Part shown: positions 7,107 through 13,455 of the stretch, in pieces
Position numbering within the stretch: the stretch's first letter is position 1
Layout of the letters: every line of letters begins with the position of its first letter
Origin: Chloroflexota bacterium
GTDB taxonomy: Bacteria > Chloroflexota > Dehalococcoidia > DSTF01 > JACRBR01
Direction: 5' to 3'
DNA: 18,228 nucleotides
Assembly (NCBI GenBank): GCA_025355835.1
Contig: JANXYW010000254.1
Location: forward strand, 1 to 18,228
Notes under the pieces: generated by a model
Told to the model about the DNA's origin: nothing
The model's input: the letters and a program-made list of their open reading frames with translations, nothing else
Databases searched by the model: none
Translations under genes and position numbers: made by a program

Positions 7107-7127
7107 TCCTACGAGTCCGTAGTAGGA
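7107..7127. promoter_or_regulatory. Inverted repeat before the methyltransferase gene
   Basis: CTACG-AGTC-CGTAG (7109-7122) is a perfect 5-4-5 repeat, nested in an outer TCCTAC...GTAGGA pair (7107-7112 and 7122-7127). It fills the end of the 81 bp gap and abuts the AGGATGGG ribosome binding site. It could be an operator or an mRNA hairpin controlling translation. It is not CsoR-like, since long G/C tracts are absent. Confidence 0.35.
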
Positions 7128-7137
7128 TGGGCAACAA

Positions 7138-7797
7138 ATGATTGGCACAGAGAAACTACCGACGAACAATGAGAGTCGCGCCGCCGCGACAGTGCGCAGC
7201 CGCTACAACCGTGTCGCGCGGTTCTACGACTTCGAGCAGGCGCTCGAGGAGCCAGTCGTCTTCGGCCGCCTGCGGAAGGCGCTCTGGGCGGATGCGCCGG
7301 CGACCGGGAATATCCTCGAAGTCGGAGTCGGCACCGGCGTCAACATGCGTCACTACCCGCCGGGCGCGAAGATGACGGCAATCGATATCTCCGACCGCAT
7401 GCTCGAGAAGGCGCGGGTCCGCGCCGAGCGTACGCAGGTCGCGGTGGACCTCCGTCTCATGGACGCACAGCACATGGACTTCGCGGGCGGCACGTTTGAT
7501 GCCGTCGTCACCACCTGCGTGTTTTGCTCCGTCCCCGACCCGATCGCCGGGCTGTGCGAGGTACTGCGTGTTCTCAAGCCGGGCGGCAAGGCGTTGCTCC
7601 TGGAGCATGTGCGCAGCAGCAACGCCGTGATGGGCACGATGATGGACCTGATGAACCCGCTCGCCGTGCGCCTGTCCGGCGCCAACATCAACCGGCGCAC
7701 CGTCGAGAACGTCCGCGCCGCGGGCTTCACGGCCATGGACGTCGAGAGCCACATGCTCGGCATGGTCAAGACCATCCGGGCCACGAAGCCCAAATAG
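7138..7797 (+). CDS. Class I SAM-dependent methyltransferase (UbiE/Methyltransf_11-like)
   Basis: A 219-residue cytosolic methyltransferase. RYNRVARFYD (22-31) is a typical lead-in. Motif I is LEVGVGTGVN (60-69), followed by AIDISDRML, LMDAQHMDFAGGTFDAVVTTCVFCSVPDP (motifs around the SAM pocket) and VLKPGGKALLLEHVRS. It resembles UbiE/phospholipid-type methyltransferases; the substrate cannot be told from sequence. The position just before a cytochrome b gene makes a quinone or lipid substrate attractive, but this is inference. The start is ATG 7138 with AGGATGGG seven bases before it. It lies 14 bp before cytochrome b and is probably co-transcribed with it. Confidence 0.88.
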   Translation: MIGTEKLPTNNESRAAATVRSRYNRVARFYDFEQALEEPVVFGRLRKALWADAPATGNILEVGVGTGVNMRHYPPGAKMTAIDISDRMLEKARVRAERTQVAVDLRLMDAQHMDFAGGTFDAVVTTCVFCSVPDPIAGLCEVLRVLKPGGKALLLEHVRSSNAVMGTMMDLMNPLAVRLSGANINRRTVENVRAAGFTAMDVESHMLGMVKTIRATKPK

Positions 7798-7811
7798 CGG
7801 AGGGGAGCACG

Positions 7812-8924
7812 ATGGCGCAAACGACAGCGCGTCCCGGTCAGACTCGCGATCCAAACCCTGTCTGGCGTTGGATCGACGAGCGGCTCGGGCTGCACGACCT
7901 CGCGTATCCCGTGCCGGCGCACGCGAACAGCGTCCTCTACACGCTCGGCGGCATCACGCTCTTCGGGATCATCGTTCTGATCGCGACCGGCGTCTACCTC
8001 ACGCAGTTCTACCACCCGGCTCCGACGGAGGCGCGGCAGAGCGTCGAGTACATCATCACGACCGCGCGGCTCGGGGACTTCTTCCGCAGCCTGCACTTCT
8101 GGATGGCCAACCTCGTGATGATCACGCTACTGCTGCACGCGCTGCGCGTCTTCGTCACAGGCGCCTATCGCGCCCCGCGTGAGCTGAACTGGATCGTCGG
8201 CGTCGGACTGTTCGGCGTCTTCATGGGGCTGGTGTTCACGGGCACGGTGCTGAAGTGGGACCAGGAGGGCTGGGAGGCGCTCCAGCACAACGAGGAGATC
8301 GGCAAACTGCTGGGCGGCGCCGGTACGTGGTTCACTCCCGAGTTCACGGTGAGCACGCCGATCCTCCAGCGCCTGTTCATCGCGCACGTCGCCATTCTGC
8401 CGCTCTTGCTGCTCAGCCTCGTCGTCGCGCACTTCTTCCTGATCAAGCACCATGGCGTCGCGTCGCTGCCCGGCCATGAAGAAGGGCGTGCTCCGGGTCA
8501 CACAGACGCGAAGGATGCCATCGAACACGAGGGCTACGTCCCGTTCACGAACCACCTGCTCCACATCGCCGGCTGGGGGCTACTGCTTACCGCGCTCGCC
8601 AGCCTCCTGGCGCTGCTCGTTTCAGCGCCGCTCGGCGCCGTCATCGACCCCGGCGAAGAGAAGACGAAACCGCTCTGGATGTTTCTGCCGCTCTACCCGT
8701 TCGAGGACTGGATCGGCATCAAGGCGCTGCTCTGGCTTCCGATTGCCGGGTTCGCGGGACTCGCGGCGGTGCCGTTTATCGACCGGTTCAGTTCGAGCTC
8801 GCTGAGGACGCGGTGGGTCTTTGTGGCAGCGGCCGTCGTCGTCATCGCGGCGCTCGTCTCGCTCTCGATCTACGCCCAAGTATCGACCCCGGGACAGCAC
8901 GTCCCCGGCATGGTAGGAGGCTGA
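7812..8924 (+). CDS. Single-chain b6-type cytochrome b (N- and C-terminal domains), no Rieske partner nearby
   Basis: A 370-residue membrane protein that oxidises or reduces quinol using two b hemes. Heme ligands are H95/H109 (13 residues between) and H192/H207 (14 between), the spacing of the b6 class. LGGITL at 45-50 matches cytochrome b6, but T44 stands where b6 has the cysteine that holds heme c_n. A subunit IV-like half follows from about residue 245. Its Qo-site motif PEWY is replaced by PLWM (287-290), losing the glutamate. No Rieske or cytochrome c gene is in the window. ATG 7812 follows GGAGGGGAG; the longer upstream reading overlaps the methyltransferase. It may serve an alternative quinone-linked electron path. 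Confidence 0.92.
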   Translation: MAQTTARPGQTRDPNPVWRWIDERLGLHDLAYPVPAHANSVLYTLGGITLFGIIVLIATGVYLTQFYHPAPTEARQSVEYIITTARLGDFFRSLHFWMANLVMITLLLHALRVFVTGAYRAPRELNWIVGVGLFGVFMGLVFTGTVLKWDQEGWEALQHNEEIGKLLGGAGTWFTPEFTVSTPILQRLFIAHVAILPLLLLSLVVAHFFLIKHHGVASLPGHEEGRAPGHTDAKDAIEHEGYVPFTNHLLHIAGWGLLLTALASLLALLVSAPLGAVIDPGEEKTKPLWMFLPLYPFEDWIGIKALLWLPIAGFAGLAAVPFIDRFSSSSLRTRWVFVAAAVVVIAALVSLSIYAQVSTPGQHVPGMVGG

Positions 8925-8925
8925 C

Positions 8926-9141
8926 ATGCGGCTCAACATTTGCTTTCTCGCATTGCTCGCGATAGCGACGCTGGCGGCTGGATTGGAGCTCAAAGAATTT
9001 CCCCTCGCGAGAGACGGCGACTGGGTCGCTCGCGACATCGCGTTCGCCGCAGCCCCGGTACTGGCGATCGCCGTCGTTCTCCTAACGCGCATCGTGTCAC
9101 GCGTCGAGGACGTGAAGCGAGCAGGAAGGGAGCTGGGGTGA
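8926..9141 (+). CDS. Small two-helix membrane protein, unknown function
   Basis: A 71-residue protein with hydrophobic segments at about residues 3-19 and 37-54. A short exposed loop (LKEFPLARDGDWVARD) lies between them, and a charged tail ends it. I do not recognise the family. TAGGAGG precedes ATG 8926 one base after the cytochrome b stop. Its own stop overlaps the next start as TGATG, so three genes are tightly coupled. It may be a small accessory subunit of the cytochrome b complex; the only evidence is position and membrane topology. Confidence 0.7.
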   Translation: MRLNICFLALLAIATLAAGLELKEFPLARDGDWVARDIAFAAAPVLAIAVVLLTRIVSRVEDVKRAGRELG

Positions 9142-9647
9142 TGAAGACGATTGTTGTGAGCGTCATCGTCTCCGCATTTCTCCTTCTACCTACTCTGGCG
9201 CTGGCGCACGGCGGAACGGAAATTAACGTCAAGGGCGACGTGAGGGCGAACGGCCCGATCGAGCTCATCGGCGCGGACTTCGCGTCGAACGATGTCGTGC
9301 GTATCGAGCTTCGCAGGGAAGGCGTGCCACCCATCGAGCTGGGGCGCATCCCCGCCGACGCCGATGGCAACTTCGACGAGACGCTACATGTGCCCGCGAG
9401 TGTGCCCGCCGGCCTGTACCAACTCTCAGCCGACGGGACGGAATCGGCAACGGCGGAGGTGACGATCCTTGAGCCGCCCACGGGTGCGCCCGCTGGTGCG
9501 GAGCGCTCGGTGAGCGACACGGCGACGGTCGAGAACCACCGCCCCTCAGGGGAAACCGTGGGGCTGGGGGTCTTCACGGCTGTTGTCGCGCTCGTCGCCG
9601 TGGGGCTGCTCTGGGTGAGTCGAATGCACGCGCGGCCGATCGTATAG
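9141..9647 (+). CDS. Secreted, C-terminally anchored beta-sandwich-like protein
   Basis: A 168-residue protein. A classic signal peptide ends ALALA^HGG around residue 22, which would leave histidine as the mature N-terminus. Residues 25-112 look like one Ig/IPT-type beta domain, with short alternating strands such as IELIGADF, VRIELRREG, GNFDETLHVP and GLYQLSADG. A Pro/Ala/Thr linker follows, then a C-terminal helix (about 140-160) with a basic end. It starts by a one-base overlap with the preceding stop. Exposed copper proteins such as CopC use an N-terminal histidine, so copper binding is conceivable, but the other ligands are not evident. It could equally be a structural or docking partner of the cytochrome. 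Confidence 0.7.
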   Translation: MKTIVVSVIVSAFLLLPTLALAHGGTEINVKGDVRANGPIELIGADFASNDVVRIELRREGVPPIELGRIPADADGNFDETLHVPASVPAGLYQLSADGTESATAEVTILEPPTGAPAGAERSVSDTATVENHRPSGETVGLGVFTAVVALVAVGLLWVSRMHARPIV

Positions 9648-9690
9648 GGAGCAGCAGGGCATTACCGCAGCGACGAAGCTCGTGATCAGC

Positions 9691-9885
9691 CTAGGTCGCC
9701 GCCAGCTCCGTCTCAACGCGCTTGAGCAACACAGCGTTCGTGGCAACGATGATCGAGCTCACCGACATCAGCAGCGCCGCCCATTCGGGACGCAGCTCGA
9801 TGCCGAATGACGGATACAGCACGCCGGCGGCGACGGGGATGGCGAGGACGTTATAGATGACCGACTCACGCAGCAGATCCCACAC
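9691..9885 (-). CDS. Mini-protein matching the last two helices of a Cu-ATPase (or ATPase remnant)
   Basis: 64 residues from a GTG at 9885 to a TAA-class stop. The sequence resembles only the end of CopA/CopB-type pumps: VIYNVLAIPVAAGVLYP corresponds to helix 7 with its YN motif, and EWAALLMSVSSIIVATNA to helix 8 with MxxSS. No upstream ATPase core exists here. The reading frame extends upstream, but the added residues are Arg/His-rich junk. GAGGAGG lies four bases before the GTG, and the frame is clean, so it could be a real free-standing transmembrane module. The alternative is a decayed ATPase whose front was deleted. It lies downstream of the YHS cyclase on the same strand and converges on the cytochrome operon, with no clear terminator between. 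Confidence 0.55.
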   Translation of the reverse strand: MWDLLRESVIYNVLAIPVAAGVLYPSFGIELRPEWAALLMSVSSIIVATNAVLLKRVETELAAT

Positions 9886-10040
9886 AGTTCCTCCTCGTCG
9901 CGACGGTGAACTTCGCCCCACTTGGTCACTTCCAGCTATTTCGGCTGCTCCGTGACAGAGGCGCGAACCAATACTCTCGGCCTCCGGGTGCGCGCGCATG
10001 GCTGCCACCAAAGCAACGCGCCGATGATGGCGCAACACGC

Positions 10041-10688
10041 TTATGCCATCGTTGTGTACGCGCTCGGTTGCGTGGTGAATTTGCCGGTGCAATCGAGCGA
10101 GCAGAAGTGGTATGTGCGGCCTTCGAAATGGATCGTAGCCGCGCCCTCTGCGTCTGACAGCCGCATCCGGCACACCGGATCCGTGGGAAACTCGCCGCAC
10201 TCGGCGTGAATGGCGAACAGCTCGAGGGTCTCGGAGACGTTTCGGAGCTGCTGGGGGCCGAGGGGCTCGAAGATCAGGTCGGAGGGAGCCGCCGATAGCT
10301 CAATGCTGGTTTTCACCGCGTCGGTGGTGAGGATCTCGCACGGCTCTGCACGGGCGGCGAGTCGCGCGGCAACGTTGACGACGTGTCCCCAGTAGTCGCC
10401 GTCTCGTTCGATGGCTTCGCCGCGGTGAATACCGATCCGCACGGCCGGCCGCCCCGGCAGCTCCTCGACCGCTGTGATCAGGTCGCGAGCCATAAGCACG
10501 ACAGCTAGTCCGTCGTCCGCGACGATCATGGCGGCGTCACCGATCATCTTGACGAGGCGGGCGGACCCAGGAAGCCGTCTATTGACGAGCGTTTCGAATT
10601 GTCGCACCAGCTCACTCGCGTCGGCATCGCCGTGAGCTTCGGTGAGCGCCGTGAACCCGGCGAGGTCTGCAAACATGAAGGTTGGCAT
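10041..10688 (-). CDS. Class III nucleotide cyclase with C-terminal YHS metal-binding domain
   Basis: A 215-residue soluble protein. Residues 3-160 form a class III adenylate/guanylate cyclase domain: FADLAGFT with metal-binding D8, KMIGDA with D51 and K47, and the transition-state pair N105/R109 in WGHVVNVAARL. Residues 170-211 are a YHS domain: DPVCRM (C173) and YHFCSLDC (C196, C200). The cyclase would make cAMP or a related messenger; the YHS domain probably binds a metal ion and could gate activity. No membrane or other sensor domain is present. ATG 10688 starts right at the domain and has AAAGG upstream. It is divergent from the second csoR operon and upstream of the ATPase-like mini-protein. 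Confidence 0.9.
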   Translation of the reverse strand: MPTFMFADLAGFTALTEAHGDADASELVRQFETLVNRRLPGSARLVKMIGDAAMIVADDGLAVVLMARDLITAVEELPGRPAVRIGIHRGEAIERDGDYWGHVVNVAARLAARAEPCEILTTDAVKTSIELSAAPSDLIFEPLGPQQLRNVSETLELFAIHAECGEFPTDPVCRMRLSDAEGAATIHFEGRTYHFCSLDCTGKFTTQPSAYTTMA

Positions 10689-10801
10689 GGTGCCTTTGCT
10701 TGCGGATGCAGAACGCTATGCGCCGGCAGTCACGATATCACTCCACCGTGAGCCGTGCCGACCATGCCTGCCTCTTTGTGTCCCGTAATGGTGCAGTAGA
10801 A

Positions 10802-10807
10802 ATTGTA
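10802..10807 (-). promoter_or_regulatory. Possible -10 box (TACAAT) for cyclase-YHS
   Basis: Read on the minus strand, TACAAT lies directly downstream of the hexamer array and faces the cyclase gene about 114 bp away. The -35 position would fall inside the array, so no separate -35 box can be named. Confidence 0.25.
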
Positions 10808-10840
10808 CGTGTGCGTGTACGTGTACGTGTACGTGTACGT
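10805..10840. repeat. Six tandem GTACGT hexamers, alternating purine-pyrimidine
   Basis: Six 6-bp units fill 36 bp exactly; unit two is GTGCGT and the other five are GTACGT. Every step alternates purine and pyrimidine, a pattern known to favour Z-DNA under negative supercoiling. The array sits between two divergent promoters, so changes in unit number would alter promoter geometry on both sides. Confidence 0.95.
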
Positions 10841-10870
10841 CGTAGATTAGCATGCCTTCAGTGGGCTGCT

Positions 10871-10888
10871 TAGGGCCAAACGGCCCTA
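10871..10888. promoter_or_regulatory. Perfect inverted repeat upstream of csoR copy 2
   Basis: TAGGGCC (10871-10877), AAAC, GGCCCTA (10882-10888). It is an 18 bp dyad with G/C-tract half sites ending in TA, fitting a site for a dimeric or tetrameric repressor such as CsoR. It lies 35 bp before the csoR start. It could also form an RNA hairpin if transcribed. Confidence 0.5.
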
Positions 10889-10895
10889 GTAGGCG

Positions 10896-10922
10896 TACTC
10901 CCCATCCCTATACCATCGGGGG
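10896..10922. promoter_or_regulatory. Candidate CsoR operator/promoter directly before csoR copy 2
   Basis: TACTCCCC (10896-10903) is followed by TATACC (10909-10914, a possible -10) and GGGGG (10918-10922) just before the ATG. The TACTCCCC word is shared with the site before csoR copy 1. If TATACC is the -10, the transcript would be nearly leaderless. Confidence 0.4.
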
Positions 10923-10923
10923 C

Positions 10924-11205
10924 ATGAAGAAGGCTGCGTCATATGCTGGAAACAAAGACCTCCTGCTCAGACGCTTAAGCCGCGTCGAGGGGCAAGCCCG
11001 CGGCATCGCCCGGATGATCGAGGACGACCGTTATTGCGTCGATGTGCTGCAGCAGATCGCTTCGATGCAGTCGGCCGCCGACGCCGTCGCCATGATCCTG
11101 CTGGAGGATCACGTTAAAGGTTGCGTTGCAGATGGTCTCCGTTCGGGGAAAGAAGAACCGGTCGACGAAATGGTGGGCGTCATCCGCAAGTACTTGAAGA
11201 GGTAG
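10924..11205 (+). CDS. csoR: CsoR-family copper-sensing transcriptional repressor (copy 2)
   Basis: A 93-residue CsoR/RcnR-family repressor closely similar to the first copy across the whole length. Cu(I) ligands are C38 (DRYC), H63 and C67 (EDHVKGC), and the DNA-contact helix is RRLSRVEGQARGIARM. ATG 10924 aligns with the first copy's start; a longer frame upstream is not conserved. Only GGGGG lies before it as a weak ribosome site. It leads an operon encoding an ABC transporter with YHS domains; the permease start is 2 bp after its stop. Autoregulation of this operon by copper-released CsoR is the natural model. Cross-talk with copy 1 is likely given their similarity. Confidence 0.93.
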   Translation: MKKAASYAGNKDLLLRRLSRVEGQARGIARMIEDDRYCVDVLQQIASMQSAADAVAMILLEDHVKGCVADGLRSGKEEPVDEMVGVIRKYLKR

Positions 11206-11207
11206 TG

Positions 11208-12338
11208 ATGCGTGCGTTATCCCTCAAGCAGCCGTGGGGCCTCGCGCTGCAGAACCTGCTGCAGGACAAACTGCGGTTCGCGCTGAGTGTTGTCGGCGTG
11301 GCGCTCGCGGTGATGCTCATCTTGTTCTTGCTGGGGCTCCGCGCGGGCATCCTTCGGAGCGCGATCATCTACTTCGACAACGCACCAGGCTCAGTGGCGG
11401 TGATGCCGGCGGGCGTGAAAAACACCAGCGCTGGCATCAGTCAATTTCTTCCGCGTGAGACCGCCGATCGTGTTGCCGCAGAGCCGGGAGTCGGTCGCGT
11501 TACCCCGATCCTCCTGATGATGGCGATCCCTGAGTTCCATGGCAGAAAAGAAGTCATCAAGTTGATCGGGTACGACGTGGCTCTTGGCGGAGGCCCGTGG
11601 GACGTCTCGCAGGGACGTGAGCCGCAAGCCGACGACGAGGTCGTGCTCGACCGGGTCCTCGCCGCCCGGCACGACTTCAAGGTGGGCGACACCTTCAACG
11701 TCGCCGGCCGACAATTGAAGGTGGTCGGCCTTTCCAGCGGCACGACTTCGTTCACCGGAAGTTACGTCTTTGCGCAGAAGGGCCTCGTTGATTCGCTTGT
11801 TCTCACACCCGGCGCCGCGAGCATGCTGTTGGTGACCCCAATGTCCGGCACGTCGTCTGCCGAACTGGTCGCCACGCTGCGGTCCATCCCGGACACGAAC
11901 GTCCTGCTCAAGACCGACTTGATGGCGAACGAACAACAGCTCGTGGCGGGCGTCTTCGATCAGATCGTCATCCTAATGGTCGTGGCCGCGTTCGTCGTGG
12001 GCGCGCTCGTCGTCGGAATGGTGATCTACACCGCAACGAACGAGCGCCGCGGAGAGTACGGCATAATCAAGGCGCTCGGCGCCAGAAGCAGCGTGCTCTA
12101 CCGGATCGTAGGATTGCAGGCGGTCGTCTCGGCCGGACTGGGCGCAGGCGTGGGGGTCGGTTTCGCCTACGCGATGGGCTGGCTGGTGATGACGGCAAGG
12201 CCCCAATTCCTCGTGGTGATCGGGCCATCGGCGATCGCGATCACGCTCGCCGCCGGCTTCGTCATGGCGCTCCTAGGCGCGCTCTTCCCGGCGCGGGCCG
12301 TCGCCGGCCTCGCGCCCGCAGACGTCTTCCGGAGGTAG
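11208..12338 (+). CDS. FtsX/MacB-like ABC transporter permease (A)
   Basis: A 376-residue inner-membrane permease. Topology is that of the MacB/LolCE/DevC class: one N-terminal helix (about 25-45), a large extracytoplasmic domain (about 46-260) and three C-terminal helices of the FtsX domain. The first coupling segment reads YTATNERRGEYGIIKALGARSS. These transporters act by mechanotransmission, moving lipoproteins, peptides or substrates on the far side of the membrane rather than pumping from the cytosol. ATG 11208 is 2 bp after csoR, with AAGAGG before it. The partner permease and ATPase follow directly. No obvious metal motif is seen in the exposed domain, so the cargo is unknown. Confidence 0.9.
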   Translation: MRALSLKQPWGLALQNLLQDKLRFALSVVGVALAVMLILFLLGLRAGILRSAIIYFDNAPGSVAVMPAGVKNTSAGISQFLPRETADRVAAEPGVGRVTPILLMMAIPEFHGRKEVIKLIGYDVALGGGPWDVSQGREPQADDEVVLDRVLAARHDFKVGDTFNVAGRQLKVVGLSSGTTSFTGSYVFAQKGLVDSLVLTPGAASMLLVTPMSGTSSAELVATLRSIPDTNVLLKTDLMANEQQLVAGVFDQIVILMVVAAFVVGALVVGMVIYTATNERRGEYGIIKALGARSSVLYRIVGLQAVVSAGLGAGVGVGFAYAMGWLVMTARPQFLVVIGPSAIAITLAAGFVMALLGALFPARAVAGLAPADVFRR

Positions 12339-12340
12339 CG

Positions 12341-13453
12341 GTGTTCCGTCTCGCGTTTCGTAATCTCGTCCAGAACAAGGCGCGGCTGCTGATCTCAGTC
12401 TCCGGCATCGCCCTCGCGCTGACCCTGGTGCTCTTCTTCGGCGCGGTGCTGGACGGCGTCCGAGGGCGCCTGACGGTGTACATCGATCATGCGGGTGCGG
12501 ACGTGTGGGTGTCACAGGAGGGCGTGCGGACGATGCACCTGTCGCAGTCATCGCTGCCGTCATCCGTCGTCGATCAAGTCAAAGCCGTGCAGGGTGTTGA
12601 AGACGCCGTCCCCCTTCTCTACACCACAGGGATGATCCAGGCTCGCGGCGACGAGTACATCGCCTACGTCTTCGGAGTTCCGCAGGACGCGAAGCTCGGG
12701 CAGCCATGGCGGATCGTCGACGGTGCGTTCACGGCCGGTCCGGGCGAGGTGATCATCGACCATGCGGTAGCTTCCCAGTCCGGCTCGGGCGTCGGCGATC
12801 AGGTGACCGTCCTAGGGCAGCCGATGACGATCGCCGGTGTCACGTCCGGCACGTCGACTGTCATGAGTTCTGTTTCCTTCATCCGGATGGAAGACTTCGC
12901 GCAGGCTCGCGGCGCCGGAGACGCGGTCAGCTTCGTGCTGGTGAAGGTCAAACCGGGTGAATCGCCGGCTACCGTTTCGGACCGCATCGCTCAGAGCGTC
13001 GGCGGAGTCACCGTCCAGACACGCCAGCAGTTCGCTTCGCAGGAGCGCAAGCTCGTCGGCGACATGAGCTCGGACATCATCAACATCATGAACATCGCCG
13101 GCTTCCTCACCGGCCTCGCCGTCGTCGCACTCACGATCTACATCGCAACGATCGCCCGCCGTAGGGAGTACGGTGTCCTCAAAGCGATGGGGGTGCGGAA
13201 CGGCCGGCTTTATCAGGTCGTCCTCGTGCAGGCATTGCTGAGCGTGGGCATGGGGCTCGCGGCCGCCCTGGGACTGACGCTGTTGCTTTCGGTGGTGATT
13301 CCGCGGTTCAACGAGCTGATGGTACTGACTGTCAGCGTGGACTCACTGCTGCGCGTCACGGTCATCGCGATCATACTCGGCACGCTCGCCGCGCTGCTGC
13401 CGGCGCGGCAGATCGCAGGGCTGGAACCGGTCGCCGTCCTGCGAAGGGGATAA
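12341..13453 (+). CDS. FtsX/MacB-like ABC transporter permease (B)
   Basis: A 370-residue permease of the same class as its upstream neighbour, with LAFRNLVQNKARLLISVSGIALALTLVLFF as the first helix region, an exposed middle domain and a C-terminal FtsX unit with ATIARRREYGVLKAMGVRN. It likely forms a heterodimer with permease A. GTG 12341 is the start, supported by GGAGG at 12331-12335 and a gap of 2 bp after the previous stop. The ATPase gene follows after 2 bp. The tight packing shows that the two permeases and ATPase are made together. Substrate is unknown; the operon context points to copper stress. Confidence 0.9.
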   Translation: MFRLAFRNLVQNKARLLISVSGIALALTLVLFFGAVLDGVRGRLTVYIDHAGADVWVSQEGVRTMHLSQSSLPSSVVDQVKAVQGVEDAVPLLYTTGMIQARGDEYIAYVFGVPQDAKLGQPWRIVDGAFTAGPGEVIIDHAVASQSGSGVGDQVTVLGQPMTIAGVTSGTSTVMSSVSFIRMEDFAQARGAGDAVSFVLVKVKPGESPATVSDRIAQSVGGVTVQTRQQFASQERKLVGDMSSDIINIMNIAGFLTGLAVVALTIYIATIARRREYGVLKAMGVRNGRLYQVVLVQALLSVGMGLAAALGLTLLLSVVIPRFNELMVLTVSVDSLLRVTVIAIILGTLAALLPARQIAGLEPVAVLRRG

Positions 13454-13455
13454 CC

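Larger units (their letters stand above)
10689..10923. other. Divergent intergenic region between cyclase-YHS and csoR copy 2
   Basis: These 235 bp contain no convincing gene. They hold the GTACGT hexamer array, a TACAAT box on the minus strand, a TAGATT box on the plus strand (10843-10848), a 7-4-7 inverted repeat and a candidate CsoR site. This is the regulatory hub for both the cyclase and the ABC transporter operon. Confidence 0.7.

Noticed and set aside
9648..9690. Bidirectional terminator between the converging operons
   Set aside because: The 43 bp gap shows no clear GC hairpin followed by T residues.
9886..10040. Upstream extension of the ATPase-like mini-protein (about 100 extra residues)
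   Set aside because: The added residues are Arg/His-rich without ATPase similarity, and a good ribosome site sits right at the start of the similar region.
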